A DNA stretch of 30,714 nucleotides. It comes from Umezawaea sp039922235 (lineage in GTDB: Bacteria > Actinomycetota > Actinomycetes > Mycobacteriales > Pseudonocardiaceae). The stretch lies in NCBI GenBank assembly GCA_039922235.1, contig JBDSAJ010000155.1:1-30714 (forward strand). The letters run 5' to 3'. Shown here one piece after another: positions 14,153 through 21,172 of the stretch. Position numbers and translations under genes: made by a program. Under the pieces are notes generated by a model. The model was not told the origin of the DNA. It did not search any database and saw nothing but the letters and a program-made list of their open reading frames with translations. How positions within the stretch are numbered: position 1 is the first letter of the stretch; the number at the start of each line of letters is the position of its first letter.

Positions 14153-15133
14153 GTGAGCGCTGCCGCTGTCACGCCGGATCCGTTGCAACTCGTGGTCGGC
14201 GACGAGGAACTGCTGGTCGAAAGGGCGGTCCGCGCGGCACTCGACGCGGCGCGTGCGATCGATCCCCAGGCCGACCTGACCCGCGTCCGGGTGACTGACC
14301 TCACCCCTCCTGAGCTGGCTGAACTCGTCAGCCCGTCGCTGTTCGCGGAGGGGCGGGTCATCGCGCTGGATGCCGCGCAGGAAGCGGGCAAGGAGATCGC
14401 CGACACGGTGATCGCGTATGCCAAAGCCCCCGCCGACGGCATCACGCTGGTGGTCGTGCACACCGGCGGTGGGCGCAGCAAGGCGGCCAAGGAACTGCCC
14501 GCGGCGTTGAAGAAGGCCGGGGCGGTGGTGATCGAGTGCCCGAAGATCACCAAGGCCGCCGAGCGGGAAGCGTTCGTGCGCAACGAGGTTCGCGCGGCAG
14601 GCGGGAAGATCGATCCCGAGGGTGTCGCGGTGCTGATCGACTCCGTGGGTACCGACTTGCGGGAGCTGGCCGCCGCGGCTTCACAGCTGGTGGCGGACAG
14701 CGGCGGGAAGATCGACGCCGAGGAGGTGCGGCGGTACCACCGGGGGCGGGCTGAGGTGACCGGGTTCGCCGTGGCCGAGAAGGCCGTCGCGGGGGATCGG
14801 GCCGGGGCGTTGGAGGCGCTGCGGTGGGCCATGCAGCTCGGGGTGCCGCACGTGCTGGTGGCCGACGCGCTGGCCGATTCGGTGCGGACCATCGCGCGGG
14901 TGTCGGCGGCCGGGCGGGCGGATCCGTTCCAGTTGGCCGGGTCGCTGGGGATGCCGCCGTGGAAGGTGAAGAAGGCGCAGGGACAGGCTCGGGGCTGGGA
15001 TCCCTCCGGGCTCGCCGAGGCCATGTCGGTGGTGGCTTTGTTGAACGCCGACGTTAAAGGTGTGGCCGCTGACGCGGATTACGCGTTGGAACGGGCGGTT
15101 TTGCGAATTGTTGCCGTTCACGGGCGGCGCTAG
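14153..15133 (+). CDS. holA: DNA polymerase III subunit delta
   Basis: A 326-residue clamp-loader subunit that opens the beta sliding clamp at primed sites. The N-terminal segment PLQLVVGDEELLVERAV and the block SLFAEGRVIALDAAQEA fit the delta family. The helical region FAVAEKAVAGDRAGALEALRWAMQLG and the C-terminal collar helices (PPWKVKKAQGQA) also fit. GTG 14153 was chosen because AGGA (14141-14144) lies 8 bases before it; upstream codons in the same frame overlap the divergent thrC leader. It is the homologue of Rv2413c, keeping the comEA-comEC-holA-rpsT order, with thrC inserted here. Confidence 0.93.
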   Translation: MSAAAVTPDPLQLVVGDEELLVERAVRAALDAARAIDPQADLTRVRVTDLTPPELAELVSPSLFAEGRVIALDAAQEAGKEIADTVIAYAKAPADGITLVVVHTGGGRSKAAKELPAALKKAGAVVIECPKITKAAEREAFVRNEVRAAGGKIDPEGVAVLIDSVGTDLRELAAAASQLVADSGGKIDAEEVRRYHRGRAEVTGFAVAEKAVAGDRAGALEALRWAMQLGVPHVLVADALADSVRTIARVSAAGRADPFQLAGSLGMPPWKVKKAQGQARGWDPSGLAEAMSVVALLNADVKGVAADADYALERAVLRIVAVHGRR

Positions 15134-15175
15134 TCCCGCTCGGTCGAGTGCCTCGACGCGGTTTTCCGACTTGAG

Positions 15176-15215
15176 CAAAGCGGTCTGGTGGCCACCTGGC
15201 GACCAGACCGCTTTG
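15176..15215 (+). terminator. Terminator after holA
   Basis: CAAAGCGGTCTGGT (15176-15189) pairs perfectly over 14 bp with ACCAGACCGCTTTG (15202-15215), loop 12 bases. The arms carry AAA/TTT, so it may work in both directions and also stop the minus-strand remnant at 15228. Confidence 0.85.
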
Positions 15216-15227
15216 TGATCCGGGTCG

Positions 15228-15456
15228 TCAGCAGCAGGGGATGGTGGCGAGGACCCGCAGGCTGAAGCCCGCGCTGTCGTACTGGACCTTGAGGTATTCG
15301 GTGAAGTTGAAGCCGCAACCGGGGTGCTGGTAGACGTACGACCAGCACCTGAACGGCTCTCCGCATCCAGTCGTTCACCGCAGCAACCAAGTCGCGGCGA
15401 ATTCGTTCGATCAAAGGGACATCGGATCGCTGTCCGAACGTGTCGTGAAACGCCGA
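15228..15456 (-). pseudogene. Frameshifted Cys-rich small gene remnant
   Basis: Two minus-strand coding segments sit in different frames. The upstream part (to about 15370) reads like a protein, with IERIRRDLVAAVNDW. A one-base shift then leads into 48 codons ending at TGA 15230-15228, containing GCGEPFRCWSYVYQHPGC, CGFNFTEYLKVQYD and a terminal IPCC. Aromatic and Cys content and codon use look genuine. The second segment has a stop (TGA) directly upstream and no start codon, so it cannot be translated alone. The gene is broken by an indel, unless a sequencing error or programmed frameshift is involved. It lies between two strong terminators, so it is isolated. Family unknown. Confidence 0.5.
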
Positions 15457-15493
15457 GAGGGCGTCGCTCCGGTGTGGAGTGACGCCCTCTCGG
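15453..15493 (-). terminator. Terminator of rpsT
   Basis: CCGAGAGGGCGTC (15453-15465) pairs with GACGCCCTCTCGG (15481-15493). The inner CTCC/GGAG extension makes one long hairpin with a 5-base loop, 31 bases past the rpsT stop. Confidence 0.85.
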
Positions 15494-15523
15494 GACAAGC
15501 TTCAGGCGCGCAGCGGCCGGAAA

Positions 15524-15784
15524 TCAGAGCTGGTTGGCGCGCTTCGCCAGGGCCGACTTCTTGTTGGCGGCCTGGTTGGCGTGGATGACGCCCTTGGTCG
15601 CGGCCTTGTCGAGCTTGCGGGACACGTCCTGCAGGAGCGCGGTGGCCTTGTCCTTGTCGCCGGCCTCGGCGGCCTCGCGGAACTTGCGGACCGCGGTCTT
15701 CAGGGAAGACTTGACCGACTTGTTGCGCAGTCGGGCCTTCTCGTTGGTCTTGATCCGCTTGAGCTGGGACTTGATGTTGGCCAT
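15524..15784 (-). CDS. rpsT: 30S ribosomal protein S20
   Basis: An 86-residue basic primary 16S-rRNA-binding protein of the small subunit. It starts MANIKSQLKRIKTNEKARLR and ends with KKSALAKRANQL, both diagnostic of S20; length is normal. ATG 15784. It is divergent from holA, as in M. tuberculosis (Rv2412), and is a monocistronic unit closed by the hairpin at 15453-15493. Confidence 0.97.
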   Translation of the reverse strand: MANIKSQLKRIKTNEKARLRNKSVKSSLKTAVRKFREAAEAGDKDKATALLQDVSRKLDKAATKGVIHANQAANKKSALAKRANQL

Positions 15785-15912
15785 GCTTACGCCCTCGTTC
15801 TCTTACGTCTGGGGTGTACCGCGTTGGTGTATCGGCCCTGCCGGTGAAGGCAGGTTTCCTCCAGTGCGGAATGCCACGCGGGTACGACCGAGAAGACTAG
15901 CAGCAGGTCGTG

Positions 15913-15935
15913 GACCAGCAGGAACCGGGCTGGTC
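15913..15935 (-). terminator. Probable terminator of the VOC gene
   Basis: GACCAGC-N9-GCTGGTC, a 7-bp stem 11 bases beyond the VOC stop on the minus strand. A further short hairpin (CCTGCC-GGTGAA-GGCAGG, 15837-15854) lies between it and rpsT. Confidence 0.45.
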
Positions 15936-15945
15936 AGCGGACTGT

Positions 15946-16701
15946 TCAGCCTGCTGAGACGTCCAGCACCCGGAAGGGGGCGCCGAGCGGGTCGCCGACC
16001 GTGGCGAAGCGGCCGAAGGGGGAGTCCGTGGGGTCGCCGACCGCGATCCCGCCGAGTTCGACGACCCTCGCGACGGCCTCGTCGACGTCCGCCACGCCGA
16101 AGTAGGTCATCCAGTGCGGCGGGATGTCGGCGGGTACCTCGTCGGTCATCGCGTACGCGCCCGCGACCGCGCGGTCGTCCACCTTGAACCGCGTGTAGGA
16201 CAGGCCCGGTGTGCGTTCCACCCCGATGTCGAACACGTCGCCGTAGAACTCCGAAGCCCGGTCCAGGTCCCTGGCCGCGAGTTCGTTCCACACCACCGCG
16301 CCCGGCTCGTTCACGACGTACGCGCCGATGTGCGTGCCCGCCTCCCACAGGCCGAACGACGCGCCGGTCGCGTCCGCCACGATCGAGCCCCGGCCGGCAC
16401 CCTCCATCTCGAACACCGGCACCAGCACCGTGCCGCCGCTCTCGGCCGTCAGGTCCACCGACTCGTCCACGTCGTCCGTCGCGAGGAAAGTGGTCCACAC
16501 GACGGGGAACAGCGCGTCGCGCGGCATCTCGCGGAACCCGGCGACGGGTTTTCCGCGCAGCAGGGCCATCGTGTACCCGTCGGTCTCGTAGTCCCAGCCG
16601 AACAGCCCGCGGTAGAAGTCCGTGGTGGTCTTCAGGTCCGTCGTCAACTGCTCGACCCACGCGGGCGTGCCGTGCGCGTACGGCGTGGTCAGTTCGCTCA
16701 T
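15946..16701 (-). CDS. Two-domain VOC (glyoxalase-fold) protein
   Basis: A 251-residue cytosolic protein built from two vicinal-oxygen-chelate domains, at about residues 10-120 and 133-250. They share repeated features: TPAWVEQLTTDLKTTTDFYRGLFGWDY and VWNELAARDLDRASEFYGDVFDI. The family covers glyoxalases, dioxygenases and antibiotic-binding proteins, so the substrate is open; this form is common in actinobacteria as 'VOC family/hydroxylase-like'. ATG 16701 follows GGGAGG at normal spacing. It is transcribed away from the SPFH/RHH unit's terminator and seems to be a separate unit. It has no counterpart at this place in M. tuberculosis and begins the accessory insertion. Confidence 0.9.
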   Translation of the reverse strand: MSELTTPYAHGTPAWVEQLTTDLKTTTDFYRGLFGWDYETDGYTMALLRGKPVAGFREMPRDALFPVVWTTFLATDDVDESVDLTAESGGTVLVPVFEMEGAGRGSIVADATGASFGLWEAGTHIGAYVVNEPGAVVWNELAARDLDRASEFYGDVFDIGVERTPGLSYTRFKVDDRAVAGAYAMTDEVPADIPPHWMTYFGVADVDEAVARVVELGGIAVGDPTDSPFGRFATVGDPLGAPFRVLDVSAG

Positions 16702-16742
16702 GGCCTGCCTCCCTCGGTGACCCCGCCAGTGTCCGGGGTGCG

Positions 16743-16780
16743 GACCGGCCGCGCGACCTGTGCGGGTCGCGCGGCCGGTC
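16743..16780 (-). terminator. Terminator of the SPFH-RHH operon
   Basis: GACCGGCCGCGCGACC (16743-16758) pairs perfectly over 16 bp with 16765-16780 around TGTGCG. It overlaps the last bases of the RHH stop codon. Its distance from the VOC start would also block read-through into that gene. Confidence 0.85.
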
Positions 16781-16982
16781 ACTGCTCGGGGTCCTTGCGC
16801 GGTCTGCCCCGCTTGGGTTGTTCTGCCGTCGAGCCCGGCAGCCTGCCCGCTTCCTTGAGCGCGCGCCGCAGCAGGAACTCGATCTGCGCGTTGGCGCTCC
16901 GCAGTTCGTCGCCCGCCCACCTGGTCAGCGCGTCGTGCACCGCCGGGTCGAGTCTGAGCAGGACGCTCTTGCGCTCTACCAC
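16779..16982 (-). CDS. Ribbon-helix-helix protein with AT-hook-like tail
   Basis: A 67-residue DNA-binding protein. Residues 1-45 fit an Arc/MetJ-type ribbon-helix-helix: a short strand (KSVLLRLDP) and two helices (AVHDALTRWAGDEL, ANAQIEFLLRRALKEAG). The C-terminal KRGRPRKDP carries the GRP core of an AT-hook. GTG 16982 starts 7 bases after the SPFH stop, so the two are one operon. A perfect palindrome at 17949-17964 lies in the operon's promoter region; autoregulation by this protein is the simplest reading. It could also be a nucleoid-type protein, but an antitoxin role is unlikely since no toxin is paired with it. Confidence 0.88.
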   Translation of the reverse strand: MVERKSVLLRLDPAVHDALTRWAGDELRSANAQIEFLLRRALKEAGRLPGSTAEQPKRGRPRKDPEQ

Positions 16983-16989
16983 GTCGTCC

Positions 16990-17913
16990 TCAGGTGTACA
17001 GCGATCCCGTGTTGACCACGGGCTGGGTCGACCGGTCGCCGCACAGCACGACCAGCAGGTTGGACACCATAGCCGCCTTGCGCTCCTCGTCGAGGTGGAC
17101 CACGTCGTGCTCGGCGAGCTTCGCGAGCGCCAGTTCGACCATGCCGACGGCGCCTTCCACGATGCGCGACCGGGCCGCGACGACGGCGCCCGCCTGCTGC
17201 CGCTGGAGCATCGCGTGCGCGATCTCCGGGGCGTAGGCGAGGTGCGTGAGCCGCGACTCGATCACGTGCACGCCCGCGGCCTGCACCCGTGCCGCGATCT
17301 CGATCGACAGCGTCTCGGTGATCACGTCCGCGTTCTCGCGCAGCGACAGCCCGGTCTCCTCGTGGTTGTCGTACGGGTAGCTGTTCGCGATGTGCCGCAC
17401 GGCCGTCTCGGTCTGGATGCCGACGAACCGCACGAAGTCGTCCACCTCGAACATCGCCCGCGCGGTGTCGTCCACCTGCCACACCACGACCGCGGCGATC
17501 TCGATGGGGTTGCCGTCCGCGTCGTTGACCTTCAGCGCCGACGTCTCGTGGTTGCGGATCCTGGTCGACACCTTCTTCCGCGTGGTGAACGGGTTCGCCC
17601 ACCGCAGCCCGTCCTTGCGGACCGTGCCGACGTACCGGCCGAGGAACTGGAGCACCCGCGCCTCGCCCGGCGCCACGGTGAACAGCCCGCCGAGCGAGAC
17701 TCCCGCCGCCAGCGCGACCAGCGATCCCGCGATGATCAGGAAGACGCTCGGGTCGTCCGGGTCGGTCACCACCCCCAGCGCGATCATCCCCACTCCGACG
17801 AGGACTCCCGCCGCCCCGATGAAGAACGCCGGGATGCCCGCCAGCCCGAGCGCCTCGCGCTCCCTGATCGCCGGAGCCGGCATCCGTTCCACTATGTCGG
17901 TCGTCGCGTTCAT
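16990..17913 (-). CDS. SPFH/band-7 domain membrane protein
   Basis: A 307-residue membrane scaffold-like protein of the SPFH (stomatin/prohibitin/flotillin/HflK) superfamily. Two hydrophobic helices lie near residues 27-48 and 56-80. The band-7 domain follows (about 80-250): FTVAPGEARVLQFLGRYVGTV, then GLRWANPFTTRKKVSTR, and the late AAGVHVIESRLTHLAYAPEIA block. A helical C-terminus ends NTGSLYT. ATG 17913 was chosen over GTG 17922 because the G-rich ribosome site lies between them. It is co-transcribed with the RHH gene and has an AT-rich palindromic operator 36 bases upstream. SPFH proteins organise membrane microdomains or regulate proteases; its partner here is unknown. Confidence 0.93.
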   Translation of the reverse strand: MNATTDIVERMPAPAIREREALGLAGIPAFFIGAAGVLVGVGMIALGVVTDPDDPSVFLIIAGSLVALAAGVSLGGLFTVAPGEARVLQFLGRYVGTVRKDGLRWANPFTTRKKVSTRIRNHETSALKVNDADGNPIEIAAVVVWQVDDTARAMFEVDDFVRFVGIQTETAVRHIANSYPYDNHEETGLSLRENADVITETLSIEIAARVQAAGVHVIESRLTHLAYAPEIAHAMLQRQQAGAVVAARSRIVEGAVGMVELALAKLAEHDVVHLDEERKAAMVSNLLVVLCGDRSTQPVVNTGSLYT

Positions 17914-17948
17914 CGTCCCCACCCCTTGTCCTCGTCCTGCGTGCTATT

Positions 17949-17964
17949 AAAGTGATATCACTTT
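17949..17964. promoter_or_regulatory. Perfect 16-bp palindromic operator
   Basis: AAAGTGATATCACTTT is a perfect palindrome. TAT/ATA arms extend it to 17945-17968 with one mismatched pair. It is strikingly AT-rich for this genome and lies between the divergent SPFH and GNAT genes. It is the probable binding site of the RHH protein encoded in the SPFH operon. Confidence 0.75.
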
Positions 17965-18010
17965 GATAGGGCTGGCCGCAACCTCCGGCTTTCCGGGGCG
18001 TCCAACCCGC

Positions 18011-18472
18011 ATGGGGAACCTCGTCGTGCGCGCCGCACGGACAACCGACTCGCTGGCCATCGTCGACATCCACGTCCCGGCCCGCCGCAGCTACTACGAG
18101 GGCCACCTCCCGGAAGCCGAGCTGGCCGCGTGGGAGGAGGAGGTCCGCGCCACCGGCTACGCGGACCGGATCGAACGGCCCGGCCGGACCTGGCTGTGCG
18201 CGGAAGTGGACGGCGTGGTCGTCGGGTTCGCGCTGGTCGCTGGCCCGGAGCTGCTCCAGCTCCAAGTCCGGCCCGACGACTGGGGCCGGGGGATCGGCGG
18301 CGCGCTGCACGCCGCGTGCGTCGACGTCTGGCGGGCCGCGGGCGTGCCGGTCGCGGGCCTCGACGTGTTCGAACCCAACACCCGCGCGCAGGGCTTCTAC
18401 CTCCGCCACGGCTGGCGGGAGAGCGACCGGGGAGGCGAACCGCCACACGTCCGCATGGCGCTCGACCTCTAG
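18011..18472 (+). CDS. GNAT-family N-acetyltransferase
   Basis: A 153-residue acetyl-CoA-dependent acetyltransferase, substrate unknown. It begins VVRAARTTDSLAIVDIH. Motif A is LQLQVRPDDWGRGIGGALHAA, with the pyrophosphate-binding RGIGG at about residues 97-101, and motif B ends NTRAQGFYLRHGWRE. ATG 18011 gives the normal start of the fold; a TTG at 17963 in the same frame falls inside the palindrome and is unlikely. It is divergent from the SPFH operon and convergent with the KAP gene, with only two bases between the two stop codons. Confidence 0.9.
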   Translation: MGNLVVRAARTTDSLAIVDIHVPARRSYYEGHLPEAELAAWEEEVRATGYADRIERPGRTWLCAEVDGVVVGFALVAGPELLQLQVRPDDWGRGIGGALHAACVDVWRAAGVPVAGLDVFEPNTRAQGFYLRHGWRESDRGGEPPHVRMALDL

Positions 18473-18481
18473 GTCTAGAGG
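18466..18481. terminator. Palindrome holding both convergent stop codons
   Basis: CCTCTAG-GT-CTAGAGG contains the GNAT stop TAG and the KAP-gene stop in its two arms. As RNA it folds as a 6-bp stem with a GGTC loop, a weak candidate bidirectional terminator. Confidence 0.4.
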
Positions 18482-21045
18482 AGCCGCTCGGCCAGCGCGG
18501 CGACCGCGCGCGCATCGCAGTCGTCCAGGAGCGCGCGCAGGGTGGTCGCCGCGCCGGCGTGCTTGAACTCCGCCTTGGCCAGCGCCGTGCCCCAGGCCAG
18601 GTCGTCGTCCTTGGCTTCGGCGAACGTCGTCAGGTACTTGCGGAGGACGTGCTGGTGGGCGGGCCACCTGGTGACCAGTTCGGCGATGGTGACCAGGTGA
18701 CAGGCTTGCTGCACGTCTGTGGTGCCCGCGAGGGCGCGCAGGTAGAACTGCCACACGTTGATGAGGCGCTTCTCCTCGCGGATCGACTGCTCGGGTTGGG
18801 CGGTCAGCCTGCGGTGGAGGTACGCGCGGACGTCCGGGTGGCGTTCGATGGCGATCACCACGGCCTCGATCACCTGGCGCGGGAGCGGTTGGGCGGGCTC
18901 GGGTTCCGCGCTGATGGTCGCGGAAACCGCGGCGACCGCGGTGAGGGCGCTCGCGGTGACCGTGGTCCGGACGGGGTGGTGCACCGGGCCGAGGTGCGAG
19001 TCCAGCACTCGGGTCACGTTGTCGGCGGTGGTGCGGGGCAGTCGGATCGGGAGCTGCACGAGCTTGCGGAGGAACGTCCAGCCAGGGCTGGGGTCATCCG
19101 GGTGCGCGACGACCTTGGCGTCGGCGAGTTCGCGGTACGCGCAGTCGACGTGCGAGGCCACGACGGCCGGGTCCAGACCGAGGACGAACCGGGTGCGCGG
19201 CAAGGAGTCCGACAGGAACACGTTGATCGCCTCGAACACCTCGGCGGTCGTCTTCGGGGTGCAGCGGTCGAGGTCGTCCACGAAGACGACGAGCTGAAGG
19301 CCGCGCTGCTCCAGGTCGTGCAGGAGTTCGGTCACGTCGTGCTGGACCAGGTAGAGGTAGCCGGACCGGGCGTTGTAGTACGGGTCGGCTACCGGCTGCG
19401 CGCTCGCCGTGGCCAGGCTGACCGGACCCGCGAACAGCTCACCGGGCAGGAACGCCGACGCCCGGTCCCAGCAGTAGCGCTTCGCGGTGTGCAGGAGACC
19501 GATGAGCAGCGGGGCCGACGGCACCGCGATCAGCCAGGGCAGGGGGATGGGGAGCTTCGCGAGCTGGGCGACGATCGTGAGGCCCAGCCCGAGGACGCCG
19601 ACGGTGAGGAACGGGGAGCGGATCCGCTTCCACAGGTCCCGCTGGGTGTGCCGCCGGTCGATCCGGGCAACGTTGCGGGTGAACCAGTGGCGTTCGCGGC
19701 TGTCGCGGTCCGGCAGGATCGCGTCCTCCACCGCCTTGGTGACGCACTTCGCCAGCCCGGCCCAAACCTGCTCGCTGGACTGGTGGCGCCACGGGTTGAA
19801 GGTGGCGACGACCGACGCGGTGAGCGGCACGTCGTTGGACGGGGCGCGGGTCGTCGGGCGGCGCAGCAGCCGGTTGGCCTGCCAGACCCGGAGCCGCTTG
19901 CCGGGTTCGGTTTCGACGGTCGTGGCGAGCTGGGCCTTGACGAGTTCCAGCATGGTGCTCTTGCCCGAACCCCACGGGCCTTCGACGGTGAGGACGTTCG
20001 GGCCGACGTCGGAATCCGTGGTGGAAGCGGGCCGCAGCAGGTCGGTGGCGGTGGTGACGAACGCCTCGCGGCCCAGCAGGTCGACGGCGGCCGTCCGGTC
20101 GCCGAAACCACGCGTGAGCACCGGCCCGAGGCGGGTCGACGACGGGTAGAGCGGATCCCAGACCTCGACGATCCCGTCCGGTCCGGCCGAGACGACGCGC
20201 TGTCTGCCGTCGGCTCCGGTGAAGTGGGTCAGCGCGTGGATCCGGCCTGTGGGGAAGATCCTGGTCTGCTCACCGGTCTCGGGGTTCCACATGCGAACGC
20301 TGCCGCCGTCGCTGGCCGACACGAGCAAGTGACCACCGTCCGCCAGGGGGATCCACTCCAGGGCGGTCACGGTGGTCGTGTGACTGCTCAGCCGCCGGAT
20401 CTTCTCGCCCGTGTCGAGATCCCTCAGCACCAGCGCGTTGTCGACGCCGCAGGTCGCGAGGTAGTTGCCTGCCGCGGCCATCAGCCGGATCCCGGCCGAG
20501 GCGGGGAAGTGCCTGTCGGGCCCGTCCCCCTCCACGGTCAGACCGTTCGCGTGCGCATGGACCAACCCGGTGCCGTGGGCCGCCACCGCCGTCACGTCCA
20601 AGGCGGTCGGCCAGGGGAGCAGGCCGGCCGAGTCGACCGAGGCGATCTTCAGCGCACCCGATCCGGTGACGATCGCGATCCGGTGTTCGCGGCCGAACAC
20701 CGCCAAGTCCCGGACGACGTCGTCCACGGGGAACCGGTCGAGCAATTCGGTGCTGTTCGGGTTCCACACGCTCACATTTCGGTCTTCGCCCGCGGACACC
20801 AGGTAAGGCCCCACACCCGCCTTCACCGCCGTCGCGTGGCCCGAGTGCCTGCCCAGCAAACCGTGCGGCGTTCCGGTATCGGTGTCCCAGAGCGTGATCC
20901 GGCCGTCGACGCACGCCACCGCGATCACGGCGACACCGTTCGAGGCGGTGAACGAGGCCAGGCCGAGCACCGGGACGGCCGCGTCGAACGACAGCACCGG
21001 GACGGCGGCGGGTTCCGGAGTCAACTGGCTGGACGAAGGCTCCAC
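18475..21045 (-). CDS. WD40-KAP P-loop NTPase membrane protein
   Basis: An 856-residue fusion. Residues about 20-330 form a WD40-type beta-propeller with blade ends ITLWDTDTG, VSVWNPNS, LVLRDLDTG, VRMWNPETG and VEVWDPL. A KAP NTPase follows: Walker A GPWGSGKST at 356-364, and two hydrophobic segments at about 476-512 between the Walker motifs, as is typical of KAP proteins. Walker B is VVFVDDLDRC at 586-595, then FEAINVFLSD and VLGLDP. The C-terminal part is helical. The NTPase would be anchored at the inner membrane face with the propeller as sensor. KAP proteins include the phage-exclusion protein PifA and eukaryotic Kidins220; a defence or stress-sensing role is inferred. GTG 21045 is the only reasonable start, but its ribosome site is weak. 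It is absent from the mycobacterial order. Confidence 0.92.
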   Translation of the reverse strand: MEPSSSQLTPEPAAVPVLSFDAAVPVLGLASFTASNGVAVIAVACVDGRITLWDTDTGTPHGLLGRHSGHATAVKAGVGPYLVSAGEDRNVSVWNPNSTELLDRFPVDDVVRDLAVFGREHRIAIVTGSGALKIASVDSAGLLPWPTALDVTAVAAHGTGLVHAHANGLTVEGDGPDRHFPASAGIRLMAAAGNYLATCGVDNALVLRDLDTGEKIRRLSSHTTTVTALEWIPLADGGHLLVSASDGGSVRMWNPETGEQTRIFPTGRIHALTHFTGADGRQRVVSAGPDGIVEVWDPLYPSSTRLGPVLTRGFGDRTAAVDLLGREAFVTTATDLLRPASTTDSDVGPNVLTVEGPWGSGKSTMLELVKAQLATTVETEPGKRLRVWQANRLLRRPTTRAPSNDVPLTASVVATFNPWRHQSSEQVWAGLAKCVTKAVEDAILPDRDSRERHWFTRNVARIDRRHTQRDLWKRIRSPFLTVGVLGLGLTIVAQLAKLPIPLPWLIAVPSAPLLIGLLHTAKRYCWDRASAFLPGELFAGPVSLATASAQPVADPYYNARSGYLYLVQHDVTELLHDLEQRGLQLVVFVDDLDRCTPKTTAEVFEAINVFLSDSLPRTRFVLGLDPAVVASHVDCAYRELADAKVVAHPDDPSPGWTFLRKLVQLPIRLPRTTADNVTRVLDSHLGPVHHPVRTTVTASALTAVAAVSATISAEPEPAQPLPRQVIEAVVIAIERHPDVRAYLHRRLTAQPEQSIREEKRLINVWQFYLRALAGTTDVQQACHLVTIAELVTRWPAHQHVLRKYLTTFAEAKDDDLAWGTALAKAEFKHAGAATTLRALLDDCDARAVAALAERLL

Positions 21046-21081
21046 GTGACCATTGTCGCCTCGACAGTCACGCCACGTGAC
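21042..21081. promoter_or_regulatory. Repeats over the start of the WD40-KAP gene
   Basis: Direct repeats CCACGTGAC lie at 21042-21050 and 21073-21081, 31 bases apart (three helical turns). Between them is an interrupted inverted repeat: CGTGA (21045-21049), TGTCG (21054-21058), CGACA (21062-21066), TCACG (21068-21072). The first copy includes the GTG start codon, so a leader hairpin or an operator is possible. Confidence 0.4.
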
Positions 21082-21172
21082 GGTATCGATGAACCCGCGA
21101 TGTTTCCGCCACGTTTCCGTCCTGCACTTCCCCTGCCCCAGGTAGTGCGCAAACGCCACTCGGCGGGTCAGT

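Noticed and set aside
15228..15374. Cys-rich C-terminus (IPCC) considered as a RiPP precursor core
   Set aside because: No lanthipeptide, linaridin or other RiPP enzyme is near, there is no start codon or leader, and the frame is joined to an upstream coding segment by a frameshift.
16779..17913. RHH protein with SPFH protein considered as a toxin-antitoxin pair
   Set aside because: RHH antitoxins normally precede a small toxin. Here the RHH gene is second, and the partner is a membrane scaffold with no toxin fold.
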